A DNA stretch of 64,000 nt from Actinoplanes oblitus (lineage in GTDB: Bacteria > Actinomycetota > Actinomycetes > Mycobacteriales > Micromonosporaceae). The notes under the pieces were generated by a model. That model was not told the origin of the DNA and did no database searches. It worked only from the letters and a program-made list of their open reading frames with translations. The first letter of the stretch is position 1. Each line of letters begins with the position of its first letter. This document shows, one piece after another, positions 41,595 through 49,188 of this stretch. The DNA is taken from contig NZ_CP126980.1 of the NCBI RefSeq assembly GCF_030252345.1, positions 6,091,501 through 6,155,500 on the forward strand, read 5' to 3'. Position numbers and translations under genes: made by a program.

Positions 41595-42520
41595 TTCGCC
41601 CCCTCGATCTCGGAGTTCGGGTCCAGGGCGTCACGCAGGCCGTCGCCGACCAGGTTGACAGCGAGCACGAGCAACACCAGGACTCCCGAGACGAAGTAGA
41701 ACTGCCACCAGTTGGTCAGCGCCGCACCGGCGCCCTCGGCGATCAGGGTGCCGAGCGAGACGTCCGGCGGCTGCACGCCGAAGCCGAAGAAGGAGAGCCC
41801 GACCTCGGCCAGGATGATGCTGCTGACGCCGACCGTCGCGTCGATGATCAGCAGCGACGCCATGTTCGGCAGGATGTGCCGCACGATGATCTTCCAGCCG
41901 GGCACCCCCATGAACCGGGCCGCCTGGACGAACTCCCGCTCCCGCAGCGACTGCGTCATCCCGCGGACCACCCGTGCGGTGATCATCCACTGGAAGCCGG
42001 CCAGCAGCACGATGAACAGCAGCCAGCTCCCGTCCCGCAGGGCGGTCGAGAAGATCGCGATGATCAGGAAGCTGGGCAGCACCAGCATCAGGTCGGTGAC
42101 CAGCCGGACGACGATGTCGGTGGCGCCGCGGAAGTAGCCGGCGAACGCGCCGGCCACGGCGGCCAGCGCGGTCGACAGCAGCGCGCCGAGCAGGCCGATG
42201 ACCAGCGACTTCTGCAGGCCACGCAGGGTACGGGCGAAGACGTCGCCACCGGTCTGGTAGGTGCCGAACCAGTGCTCGGGGCTCGGCGGCGCCTGGAACG
42301 ACTGGAAGTCCAGCTGGTCGTACTTCCAGGGGTAGAACAGCGGGCCGAGATAGGCCACCGCGATCAGCAGGACGACCACCACGAGGCCCAGGACGGCCAG
42401 CCGCTGGCGCAGGAAGCGCCGCAGCACCATGCGGTTGCGGGAAGCGGAGCGGCCCGGGCCACTGTCCGCGGGATCGGTGCTTACCGATCCGACGACGACG
42501 GAGTCGGTGTTGACAGTCAT
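41591..42520 (-). CDS. peptide ABC transporter permease, DppC type
   Basis: A 309-aa inner-membrane subunit; ATG at 42520 ([11 protein letters not shown]) after GAGGAGA. Six helices; the EAA loop reads [25 protein letters not shown]-terminal OppC signature [34 protein letters not shown], and [15 protein letters not shown]. The 3' end overlaps the ATPase start. Second gene of the four-gene operon. Confidence 0.93.
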
Positions 42521-42530
42521 ATCGGTCTCC

Positions 42531-43529
42531 TCAGCTCGCCCGGACCCGCGGGTCCAGCGCCGCGTAGACCACATCGGAGAGCAACCCTGCGATCAGGACC
42601 AGCACCGCGACGAAGAGCGTCACGCCGGCCGTCGAGTTGATGTCGTTCTTGGTGATGGAGTCGACGAAGTACTCACCCATCCCGTGCCAGCCGAAGATCT
42701 TCTCCGTGAAGGTGGCGCCCACGAAGAGCAGCGCGAACTGGTACGAGAAGAACGTCGCCATCGGGATCAGCGCGGTCCGCAGCCCGTGTTTGGTCAGCGC
42801 CGACCAGCGCCGCATGCCCTTCGCCTGAGCGGTACGCAAGAAGTCGCTGCCCAGCACGTCGAGCATCGAGTTGCGCTGGTACCGGCTGTAGAAGGCGAAC
42901 CCGTTGACGCCGATCGCCAGCACGATGGTCGGCAGGATCAGGTGCCCGACGCGGTCGCCGATGCCGGCCCAGGACCAGGTGTCCAGCCCGGGAGTGATCT
43001 CACCGGTGGTGAACAGGAGCGGGGTCGCCTCGTTGCCCGTCGCCTGGTTGAACCAGATGCCGGTGCTCTTCACCAGGACGGCCAGCACCACAGTGGGCAC
43101 CGACAGCAGGACGAACGAGATGACCGTCAGCGTCTGATCGGACCATCGATGCTGCTTGATCGCGCCGTACGCCCCGGCCACCACGCCGAGCAGCGTGCCG
43201 AGGATCGAGCCGATCAGCATCAGCCGCAGGCTGACCCACATCCGCCGGCTCATCTCCGAGTTGACCGATTCGCCGTCGACGGTCTTGCCCAGATCGCCGT
43301 GCGCGACGCCCTCCGCCCAGGTGGTGAATCGCTCGATCACCGGGGTCTTGTCGTTCATGTTGAGCTCGGTGAGCCGCTGATCGACGACAGCCTCCGCCGG
43401 GGCCGGGTTGCGCCCCTCGTACCTGCTCCGCGGGTGGAGCTGCGTAGCGGCCAGAAGGTACGCGACGACGGTCGCGACCATCGCGAGCAGTACTAAGTAG
43501 CCCACCCTACGCAGGAGGAATGTTCCCAT
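42531..43529 (-). CDS. peptide ABC transporter permease, DppB type
   Basis: A 332-aa inner-membrane subunit beginning MGTFLLRRVGYLVLLAMVATVVAYLL, with HGDLGKTVDGESVNSEMSRRMWVSLRLMLIGSILGTLLGVVAGAYGA, and the EAA loop DFLRTAQAKGMRRWSALTKHGLRTALIPMAT. Six helices. First gene of the operon (permease, permease, double ATPase, binding protein). The promoter lies in the 310-bp region shared with the divergent sigma factor gene. Confidence 0.93.
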   Translation of the reverse strand: MGTFLLRRVGYLVLLAMVATVVAYLLAATQLHPRSRYEGRNPAPAEAVVDQRLTELNMNDKTPVIERFTTWAEGVAHGDLGKTVDGESVNSEMSRRMWVSLRLMLIGSILGTLLGVVAGAYGAIKQHRWSDQTLTVISFVLLSVPTVVLAVLVKSTGIWFNQATGNEATPLLFTTGEITPGLDTWSWAGIGDRVGHLILPTIVLAIGVNGFAFYSRYQRNSMLDVLGSDFLRTAQAKGMRRWSALTKHGLRTALIPMATFFSYQFALLFVGATFTEKIFGWHGMGEYFVDSITKNDINSTAGVTLFVAVLVLIAGLLSDVVYAALDPRVRAS

Positions 43530-43839
43530 TACGCAATTGCCTCCGTGCCGGGCGCCAATATCTCGGGCCGGACGCTAGCAGAGGCTTCAAGGGCCGCCAA
43601 GATCGCAACCTAATTTCGTTGCCACAGTGATGCACTTCGTAGCCTGGCGGCCCCGGCCGAGCCGAATTTTCGTATGCGCCACGACCATTAAGTATTCAGA
43701 CGCGAGCGCGCCGGCGATCTTTTACCCCGCGGAGACCCGCCGGCCGGTGTCACATTCGCCGCCCCGGCGGTGCTATCCGGATGTGAACCTGAGCGGAAGA
43801 GCGCCGGCCGTCAGCCTGCCGGTCGGACGGAAGGTAGCG
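43530..43839. other. divergent promoter region, ABC operon and sigma factor operon
   Basis: Noticeably AT-richer than the surroundings in the middle (about 43605-43705: CAACCTAATTTCGTTGCC, CATTAAGTATTCAG). TAAGTATTC-like sequence could provide a -10 for the sigma operon. No ORF of credible composition; the open frame extending the sigma gene upstream to 43627 has no ribosome-binding site. Confidence 0.5.
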
Positions 43840-44349
43840 GTGGCGAACAGACAGCCGGCGGTGCGGGCCGACCTCGAGGAGATCTTCCGCGCCGCCTACC
43901 CCCGGGTGGTCGCGGTCGCCGCCCGCGTCCTGGGCGGCAGGAACGAGGCCGACGACGTGGCGCAGGAGGTGTTCCTCGCCTTCGGCCGTTCCGATGTGCC
44001 GGCAGCGGAGGCGATCGGCTGGCTGTCGGTGGCGGCCGCGCACACCGCGCTGAACCAGCTTCGCTCCGGCCGCCGGCGCGTCTCCCGCGAGGAGGCAGCG
44101 CGATCAGAATCGGTCAGTCCCGATGTCGCGGACGCCGTGGTCGTCAACGACGAACGCCGCCGGGTCCGGGCCGCCCTCGCCCGGCTTCCCCGCAAACAGG
44201 CGATCGCCCTGGTCCTGCGGCACAGCGGCCTGAGCTACGCCGAAGTCGCCGCCGCTCTCGATCTCTCCCCGGCCAGCGTCGGCACCACGGTGCGACGCGC
44301 CGAATCCGCCCTCCGGAAGGAGTTGAACCGCCATGCGTCACCCGAGTGA
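43840..44349 (+). CDS. ECF RNA polymerase sigma factor (SigE-like)
   Basis: A 169-aa sigma factor; GTG at 43840 (MANRQPAVRADLEEIFRAAYPRVVAVAARVLGG) after GGAAGG. Region 2 DDVAQEVFLAFGRSDVPAAEAIGWLSVAAAHTALNQLRSGRRR and region 4 RVRAALARLPRKQAIALVLRHSGLSYAEVAAALDLSPASVGTTVRRAESALRKEL are intact. It overlaps the following anti-sigma gene by 17 nt. The pair plus an ABC-2 transporter forms a four-gene operon, so the sigma factor probably controls the exporter in response to envelope signals. Confidence 0.93.
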   Translation: MANRQPAVRADLEEIFRAAYPRVVAVAARVLGGRNEADDVAQEVFLAFGRSDVPAAEAIGWLSVAAAHTALNQLRSGRRRVSREEAARSESVSPDVADAVVVNDERRRVRAALARLPRKQAIALVLRHSGLSYAEVAAALDLSPASVGTTVRRAESALRKELNRHASPE

Positions 44350-45406
44350 CGGCACGCTGCGCCGGCTCCTGGACGAGCCCGCCGGCGTCCCGGACACCGC
44401 TCGCGACCACGTCGCGACCTGCGCGACCTGCCGGTCCGCCCTGCTCACCGCCCGGCACGACGCCGAGTTCGCGGCCGCCGCGCTCGCCTTCGACACCGAT
44501 CCCGACACCGAGGCCGCGTGGCGCGAGCTGTCCGCCGCGCTCCCGGTCACCCCGTCACCGCCAGTCAAACCCTCCTTCCGTACGACGATCAGCCGCCCGC
44601 TCGTCGCCGCGCTGGCCGCCGTCGCCCTCCTGGCCGGCGCCAGCGCGGCCGCCGCCACCGACTGGTTCCAGGTGTTCCGCGCCGACCGGGTCGCCCCGAT
44701 CACCGTCAACCCGGCCGAGCTGGTCCAGCTCCCCGACCTGTCCTCCTACGGCACCCTGGTCATCGAGCGCGAACCGCACGTCCGCGAGGTCACCGGCGCC
44801 GCGGCGGCCCGGCTGGTCACCGGACTGGACGCGCCGGTGGTGGCCGAGCTGCCGCACGGCGTCACCGGCACACCCACGTACTACGCCGGCGATCAGGCCG
44901 CCGCGGTCTTCACCTTCTCCGCCGCCAAGGCGGGGCAGACCGCCGCGGCCGCCGGCAAGCCGCTGCCCGCACCGCCGGCCGGGCTGGACGGCGCGAGGTT
45001 CCGGCTGACCGCCGGACCCGGCGTCGCCGAGGTGTGGCGCGAGTCCCGCGGCGCCCCCGCGATGATCGTCGGCCGGGCGGCCGCGCCGAAGGCCTACTCG
45101 GCGGGCATCCCGTTCGCGACCGCCCGCGACTATCTGCTCACCCTGCCCGGCATCCCGCGGGCCGTCGCGGACCAGCTGCGCCGGTTCTCCGCCGACGGCG
45201 CCACGCTGCCGCTGATCGTCAGGTCCGCCGAGCAGACCAGTTCGACAGCCGACGTCAACGGCGTCCCGGCGCTGGTGCTCAGCTCCCGCGACGGCGCGTT
45301 CACCGGGGTCTTCTGGGTCCGCGACGGCATGGTCGACGCGGTCGCCGGCTCGCTCGGGTCCGACGAGGTCCTCCGGGTCGCCCGCGAGCTCAGGTGGGGC
45401 CGGTGA
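44333..45406 (+). CDS. anti-sigma factor-like protein with zinc-binding N-terminus
   Basis: A 357-aa protein. Residues 20-35 contain HVATCATC (HX3CX2C), the core of the zinc-binding anti-sigma domain, in a helical N-terminus. A single membrane helix follows (RPLVAALAAVALLAGASAAAATDWF, about 85-110), then a large extracellular domain with beta-rich, alanine-rich sequence and no recognised family (PAELVQLPDLSSYGTLVIEREPHVREVTG, ARDYLLTLPGIPRAVADQLRRFS, GVPALVLSSRDGAFTGVFWVRDGMV). Overlap with the sigma gene indicates a cognate pair. The outer domain is the likely signal sensor. Confidence 0.85.
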   Translation: MRHPSDGTLRRLLDEPAGVPDTARDHVATCATCRSALLTARHDAEFAAAALAFDTDPDTEAAWRELSAALPVTPSPPVKPSFRTTISRPLVAALAAVALLAGASAAAATDWFQVFRADRVAPITVNPAELVQLPDLSSYGTLVIEREPHVREVTGAAAARLVTGLDAPVVAELPHGVTGTPTYYAGDQAAAVFTFSAAKAGQTAAAAGKPLPAPPAGLDGARFRLTAGPGVAEVWRESRGAPAMIVGRAAAPKAYSAGIPFATARDYLLTLPGIPRAVADQLRRFSADGATLPLIVRSAEQTSSTADVNGVPALVLSSRDGAFTGVFWVRDGMVDAVAGSLGSDEVLRVARELRWGR

Positions 45407-46338
45407 CCGGCCGGCCGTCCGCCGCCGTCTGGGCCTCCGGACTGCGCAAACGGTACCGGCGACAGGTGGCTGTCGCGGACGTGTCGCTCACCGTGGCCCG
45501 CGGCGAGGTGCTCGCCCTGCTCGGCCCGAACGGCGCCGGCAAGACCACTGTCATCAAGATGCTGCTCGGGCTGGTCCGCCCGGACGCCGGCGAGGTCATG
45601 CTGCTCGGCCGGCCCGGGCGCGACCGGCGATCCCGGGCCCGGGTCGGCTACCTGCCCGAGCTCTTCCGGTACCAGCCGTGGCTGACCGCCACCGAGGTGC
45701 TGGCCCTGCACGTCCGGCTGGCCGGGCTCGCCGTCCCGGCCGCCGATCGGCACGACTGCCTGGCACTCGTCGGGCTCGCCGACCGGGCCGGCGACCGGGT
45801 GGGCGGGTTCTCCAAGGGCATGCAGCAGCGGCTCGGCCTGGCCGTCGCCCTGGTCGCCCGCCCCGAGCTGGTGATCCTCGACGAGCCGACCAGCGCGCTC
45901 GACCCGCTCGGCCGGGCCGACGTGCGCGACCTGGTCCTGTCGCTGAAGGACCGCGGGGTGGCGGTGCTGCTCAACTCGCACCTGATCGGCGAGGTGGAAC
46001 GGGTCTGCGACCGGGTGGTGATCCTCGACCGGGGGCGGGTCGCGGCCGCCGGCACCCTCGCCGAACTGCTCGGGCAGAGCGAGCTGCGGTTGCGTCTGGA
46101 GGACGTGGGCCCGCTCGCCCGCGACCGCCTGGCGGCCGCCGGGCCGGTGACCCACGAGGGCGATCGGTACGTCCTGGCACTACCCACCGACCCCAAGCCG
46201 GAGACCGTCCCCGACCTGGTGCGCGACCTGGTCGAGCTGGGCGTGCGGGTGCACGCCGTGGAACCCGGCCGGATCACCCTGGAGGAACGGTTGCTCGGCA
46301 TCCTGCGTACCGGAAATGAGGACGGTGACCACCGGTGA
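45403..46338 (+). CDS. ABC transporter ATP-binding protein
   Basis: A 311-aa ATPase; GTG at 45403 overlaps the anti-sigma stop by 4 nt (GTGA). Walker A LLGPNGAGKTT, Q-loop YLPELFRYQPWLTATE, signature GGFSKGMQQRLGLAVALVARPELVILDEPTSALDPLGR, H-loop NSHLIGEVE. The C-terminal 100 residues are the usual ABC-2 accessory domain. Its permease follows with another 4-nt overlap. Substrate unknown. Confidence 0.93.
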   Translation: MTGRPSAAVWASGLRKRYRRQVAVADVSLTVARGEVLALLGPNGAGKTTVIKMLLGLVRPDAGEVMLLGRPGRDRRSRARVGYLPELFRYQPWLTATEVLALHVRLAGLAVPAADRHDCLALVGLADRAGDRVGGFSKGMQQRLGLAVALVARPELVILDEPTSALDPLGRADVRDLVLSLKDRGVAVLLNSHLIGEVERVCDRVVILDRGRVAAAGTLAELLGQSELRLRLEDVGPLARDRLAAAGPVTHEGDRYVLALPTDPKPETVPDLVRDLVELGVRVHAVEPGRITLEERLLGILRTGNEDGDHR

Positions 46339-47180
46339 CCCGCACCGTTCTCGCGATGGCGGCCTTGACCCTGCGGGAAGCCGCGAGGCGGCGGGTCCTG
46401 CGGTCGCTCGCCCTGCTGACGCTGGTCCTGCTGGCGCTCAGCGCCTGGGGCTTCTCCCGGATCGAGGCCGAGTTCGGCGACCTGACCAGCGGCGAGTCGA
46501 AGGTCATCGCCTCGATCATCCTGAACCTGGTGATGTTCGGGCTGAGCCTGATCGCCGCGCTGGGCACCGCGTTCCTGGCCGGTCCGACGCTGGCCGGCGA
46601 GACCGAGTCCGGGATCGCGCTGGCGATGCTGGCCCGGCCGGTGCACCGGTTCGCGGTGCTGCTCGGCAAGTGGCTGGGCCTGGCCGTCTTCGGCAGCGGC
46701 TTCGTCGCGATCGCCGGCCTGGCGCAACTGCTGATCGTGTACGCCACCGTCGGCTACTGGCCACCCGACCCGGTCACCGGCCTGCTGTTCCTCGCCGCGC
46801 AGGCGATCACCCTGCTCACCCTGGGTCTGCTGCTGTCCACGGCGATCTCCCCGATGGCGTCCGGGATCACCGCCGTCGGCCTGTTCGGCGCCACCTGGAT
46901 CGCCGGGGTGGTCGGCATGGTCGGGCACGCGCTCGGCAACGCGAGCGTGGCCCGGGTCGGCACCGTCTCCCGGGTGCTGCTGCCCACCGACGGCCTGTGG
47001 CACGGCGCCATGTACGCGTTGCAGGACGCCACCGTCCCGGCGCAGCTGGGACCGCGGTTCGACGCACCGCCGTTCCTCAGCCAGACCGGCCTCACCACGC
47101 TCTACGTCGTCTGGGCAGCGCTCTGGGTGGCGGTGGTGCTGGGGCTCGCGGCCGTCGTCTTCCAGCGCCGCGACCTGTGA
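46335..47180 (+). CDS. ABC-2 type transporter permease
   Basis: A 281-aa membrane protein with six helices; GTG at 46335 overlaps the ATPase stop. Characteristic N-terminus MAALTLREAARRRVLRSLALLTLVLLALSAWGF, a large outer loop after the first helix, GPTLAGETESGIALAMLARPVHRFAVLLGKWLGLAVFG, and a C-terminal helix ending FQRRDL. It completes the exporter of the sigma/anti-sigma operon, which ends at a strong terminator. Confidence 0.92.
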   Translation: MTRTVLAMAALTLREAARRRVLRSLALLTLVLLALSAWGFSRIEAEFGDLTSGESKVIASIILNLVMFGLSLIAALGTAFLAGPTLAGETESGIALAMLARPVHRFAVLLGKWLGLAVFGSGFVAIAGLAQLLIVYATVGYWPPDPVTGLLFLAAQAITLLTLGLLLSTAISPMASGITAVGLFGATWIAGVVGMVGHALGNASVARVGTVSRVLLPTDGLWHGAMYALQDATVPAQLGPRFDAPPFLSQTGLTTLYVVWAALWVAVVLGLAAVVFQRRDL

Positions 47181-47222
47181 GACCCGGTCCGGCGGTGCCG
47201 TTCGGCGCCGCCGGACCGGGTC
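47181..47222 (+). terminator. strong stem-loop after the ABC exporter operon
   Basis: GACCCGGTCCGGCGG (47181-47195) is exactly complementary to 47208-47222, with a 12-nt loop, directly at the permease stop and 8 bp before the convergent RidA stop. Confidence 0.8.
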
Positions 47223-47230
47223 ACCCCGGG

Positions 47231-47632
47231 CTAGCCGACAGCGGTCCCCTCCAGCTCGACCAGCTGGCCCGGGATCGCCAGCCGGGTCACCCCGAGCATC
47301 GTCGTCGCCGGCGCCACCCCGGCCGCGCCCAGCCGCGCCGCCAGCAGACCGTAGTGCGGGAACAGCTGGTCGACGTCGGTGGTGTAGACGGTCAGCCGGA
47401 CCAGGTTGGCCAGCGTCATGCCGGCCCCGGCGAGGACCGCCTCCAGGTTGTCGAGGCTCAGGGTCAGCTGGGCGGCCGGGTCGCCGTCGTGCCGCGGCTT
47501 GCCGTCGGCGTCCATCGCGGTCTGTCCGGAGCAGTACAGGGTCCGGTTCTGGCCGGTGACCAGCTCACCCTGGTTGAAGCCCAGCTCCGCCGACCATGCC
47601 CACGGGTTGATCGCCGTACGTTCCAATGCCAT
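47231..47632 (-). CDS. RidA family protein
   Basis: A 133-aa protein of the YjgF/YER057c/UK114 family. GQNRTLYCSGQTAMDADGKPRHDGDPAAQLTLSLDNLEAVLAGAGMTLANLVRLTVYTTDVDQLFPHYGLL and LGVTRLAIPGQLVELEGTAV. RidA members deaminate reactive enamine/imine intermediates; the key Arg that positions the substrate carboxylate in the standard IPARxxxxV motif is not obvious here, since the loop reads TTMLGVTRLAIPGQ. GGAG precedes the ATG. Divergent from the WYL regulator with 93 bp between them, so it is a likely target of that regulator. Confidence 0.9.
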   Translation of the reverse strand: MALERTAINPWAWSAELGFNQGELVTGQNRTLYCSGQTAMDADGKPRHDGDPAAQLTLSLDNLEAVLAGAGMTLANLVRLTVYTTDVDQLFPHYGLLAARLGAAGVAPATTMLGVTRLAIPGQLVELEGTAVG

Positions 47633-47713
47633 GTGCGCGCTCCACCTTCTCGTCTCGCAATGCCTGCCGGGGAGCCTGCCGCCGAATCACGACATCCTGT
47701 GTCGGGTATTCGG

Positions 47714-47719
47714 TAGGGT
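47714..47719 (+). promoter_or_regulatory. -10 box for leaderless regulator mRNA
   Basis: TAGGGT with a 6-nt spacer before the ATG at 47726; no Shine-Dalgarno precedes the ATG. Confidence 0.55.
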
Positions 47720-47725
47720 TCGCGG

Positions 47726-49132
47726 ATGCGCGCCGATCGGCTGGTCTCGCTGGTGTTGCTGCTCCGGCAGCGCGGCCGGTTGACGGCGGACACCCTGGCC
47801 CGCGAGCTGGAGGTGTCCACCCGGACCGTGCTGCGTGACATCGAGGCGCTGTCCGCGGCCGGCGTCCCGGTCTACGCCGAGCGCGGCCGGCACGGCGGGT
47901 TCGCGCTGCTACCCGGCTTCCGGACCGAGCTGACCGGGCTGAACCACGACGAGGCCCTGGCGTTGCTGACCGCCGGATCGGGGTTCGGCCTCGGTGCCGC
48001 GCTCGCGTCGGCCCGGCGCAAGGTGGCCGACGCGCTGCCGGCGAGCCATCGGGCCACCGATCGCCTGCTGGTCGAGCCGGAGACGGACCTGCTCTCCCGC
48101 CGGCAGGTCACCGAGGAGGTGCCGGCCGCGCCGATGGCCGAGGTGCGGCGGGCGGTGCTCGCCGGGCGGCGGCTGCGCGTCCACTACGCGGCCGCCGGCC
48201 AGGAGCCGCGGTGGCGCACCGTCGACCCGATCGGCCTGGTCACCGTGCGCGGCCGGGGATATCTGCTGGCCACCCGGGGCGGCGAGGACCGCACCTACCG
48301 GCTGTCGCGGGTGCTGGCGGCCGAGGCGCTCGCCGTGCCCGCGCAACGCCCCGACCGGGTCGACCTGGACCGGATCTGGGCGGAGCGCCGCGCCCGGTTC
48401 CTCGCCGACGGCCACCTCACCGTGCTGGTCCGGGTGCACCCGGACCGGCGGGAGGATCTGCTGGCCAGCGCGGTGGCGGTCCGCGCCGAGGAGCCGGACC
48501 CGGACGGCTGGCTGCGGCTGGAGGTGACCTTCCAGGACTCCTGGCATGCGGAGTGGGCACTGTGGCAGCTCGCCACGCAGGCGGAGGCGCTGTCCCCGCC
48601 GTCGTTGCGTACCGCCCTGGCCGGTCGGGCGGCGGTGCTCGCCGCCCGCTACGCGGGGTTTTCTGTCGGACCCTCGGAGCAGGATGACGGGGTCGGCGAG
48701 AGGCGGGAGGTCGGTGCCGTGGCGTTGCGGGTGGATCTGACGTTCGACTGCGTACGAGCGGCCGAGCTGGCGGCGTTCTGGAAGGTCGCGCTGGGCTACG
48801 TGGACGAGCCGCCCCCGGCGCCGTTCCGGACCCGGGACGAGTGGGTGGCGTCGTTCGGGGAGCCGGCGGACGACGAGGGCGGGGGCGCCTGGTTGCACGA
48901 TCCGGACGGCGCCGGGCCGCGGCTGGTGTTCCTCGAGGTCCCGGAGCCCAAGGTGGCAAAAAATCGGCTGCACATCGACGTCCGGGTGGGCAGGCACGGG
49001 GAGCCGTGGCCGCGCATCCTCGCCAAGGTCGCGGAGCTGCGGGCGATCGGCGGGCGGGTGGTGGCCACCTTCGACGGGCATCACGTGGTGATGGCCGACC
49101 CGGAGGGCAACGAGTTCTGCGTGGCGGCGTGA
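47726..49132 (+). CDS. YafY-type WYL regulator fused to glyoxalase-like (VOC) domain
   Basis: A 468-aa fusion. Residues 1-325 are a standard YafY regulator: winged helix RADRLVSLVLLLRQRGRLTADTLARELEVSTRTVLRDIEALSAAGVPVYAERG, then a WYL-type domain (LRVHYAAAGQEPRWRTVDPIGLVTVRGRGYLLATRGGEDRTYRLSRVLAAEAL) and C-terminal extension ending ARYAGF. Residues about 335-468 are a VOC/Glyoxalase_6 domain (LTFDCVRAAELAAFWKVALGY, RLHIDVRVGR, HHVVMADPEGNEFCV). A GTG at 48719 with a GGGAGG ribosome-binding site 8 nt upstream lies precisely at the domain junction, so the VOC part may also be made separately. Divergent from RidA. Confidence 0.9.
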   Translation: MRADRLVSLVLLLRQRGRLTADTLARELEVSTRTVLRDIEALSAAGVPVYAERGRHGGFALLPGFRTELTGLNHDEALALLTAGSGFGLGAALASARRKVADALPASHRATDRLLVEPETDLLSRRQVTEEVPAAPMAEVRRAVLAGRRLRVHYAAAGQEPRWRTVDPIGLVTVRGRGYLLATRGGEDRTYRLSRVLAAEALAVPAQRPDRVDLDRIWAERRARFLADGHLTVLVRVHPDRREDLLASAVAVRAEEPDPDGWLRLEVTFQDSWHAEWALWQLATQAEALSPPSLRTALAGRAAVLAARYAGFSVGPSEQDDGVGERREVGAVALRVDLTFDCVRAAELAAFWKVALGYVDEPPPAPFRTRDEWVASFGEPADDEGGGAWLHDPDGAGPRLVFLEVPEPKVAKNRLHIDVRVGRHGEPWPRILAKVAELRAIGGRVVATFDGHHVVMADPEGNEFCVAA

Positions 49133-49188
49133 GCGGTCGGCGGCATGCGGCGGCGGTGGCTCCGGCGGCGACGGCGTGGTGCCCGACG

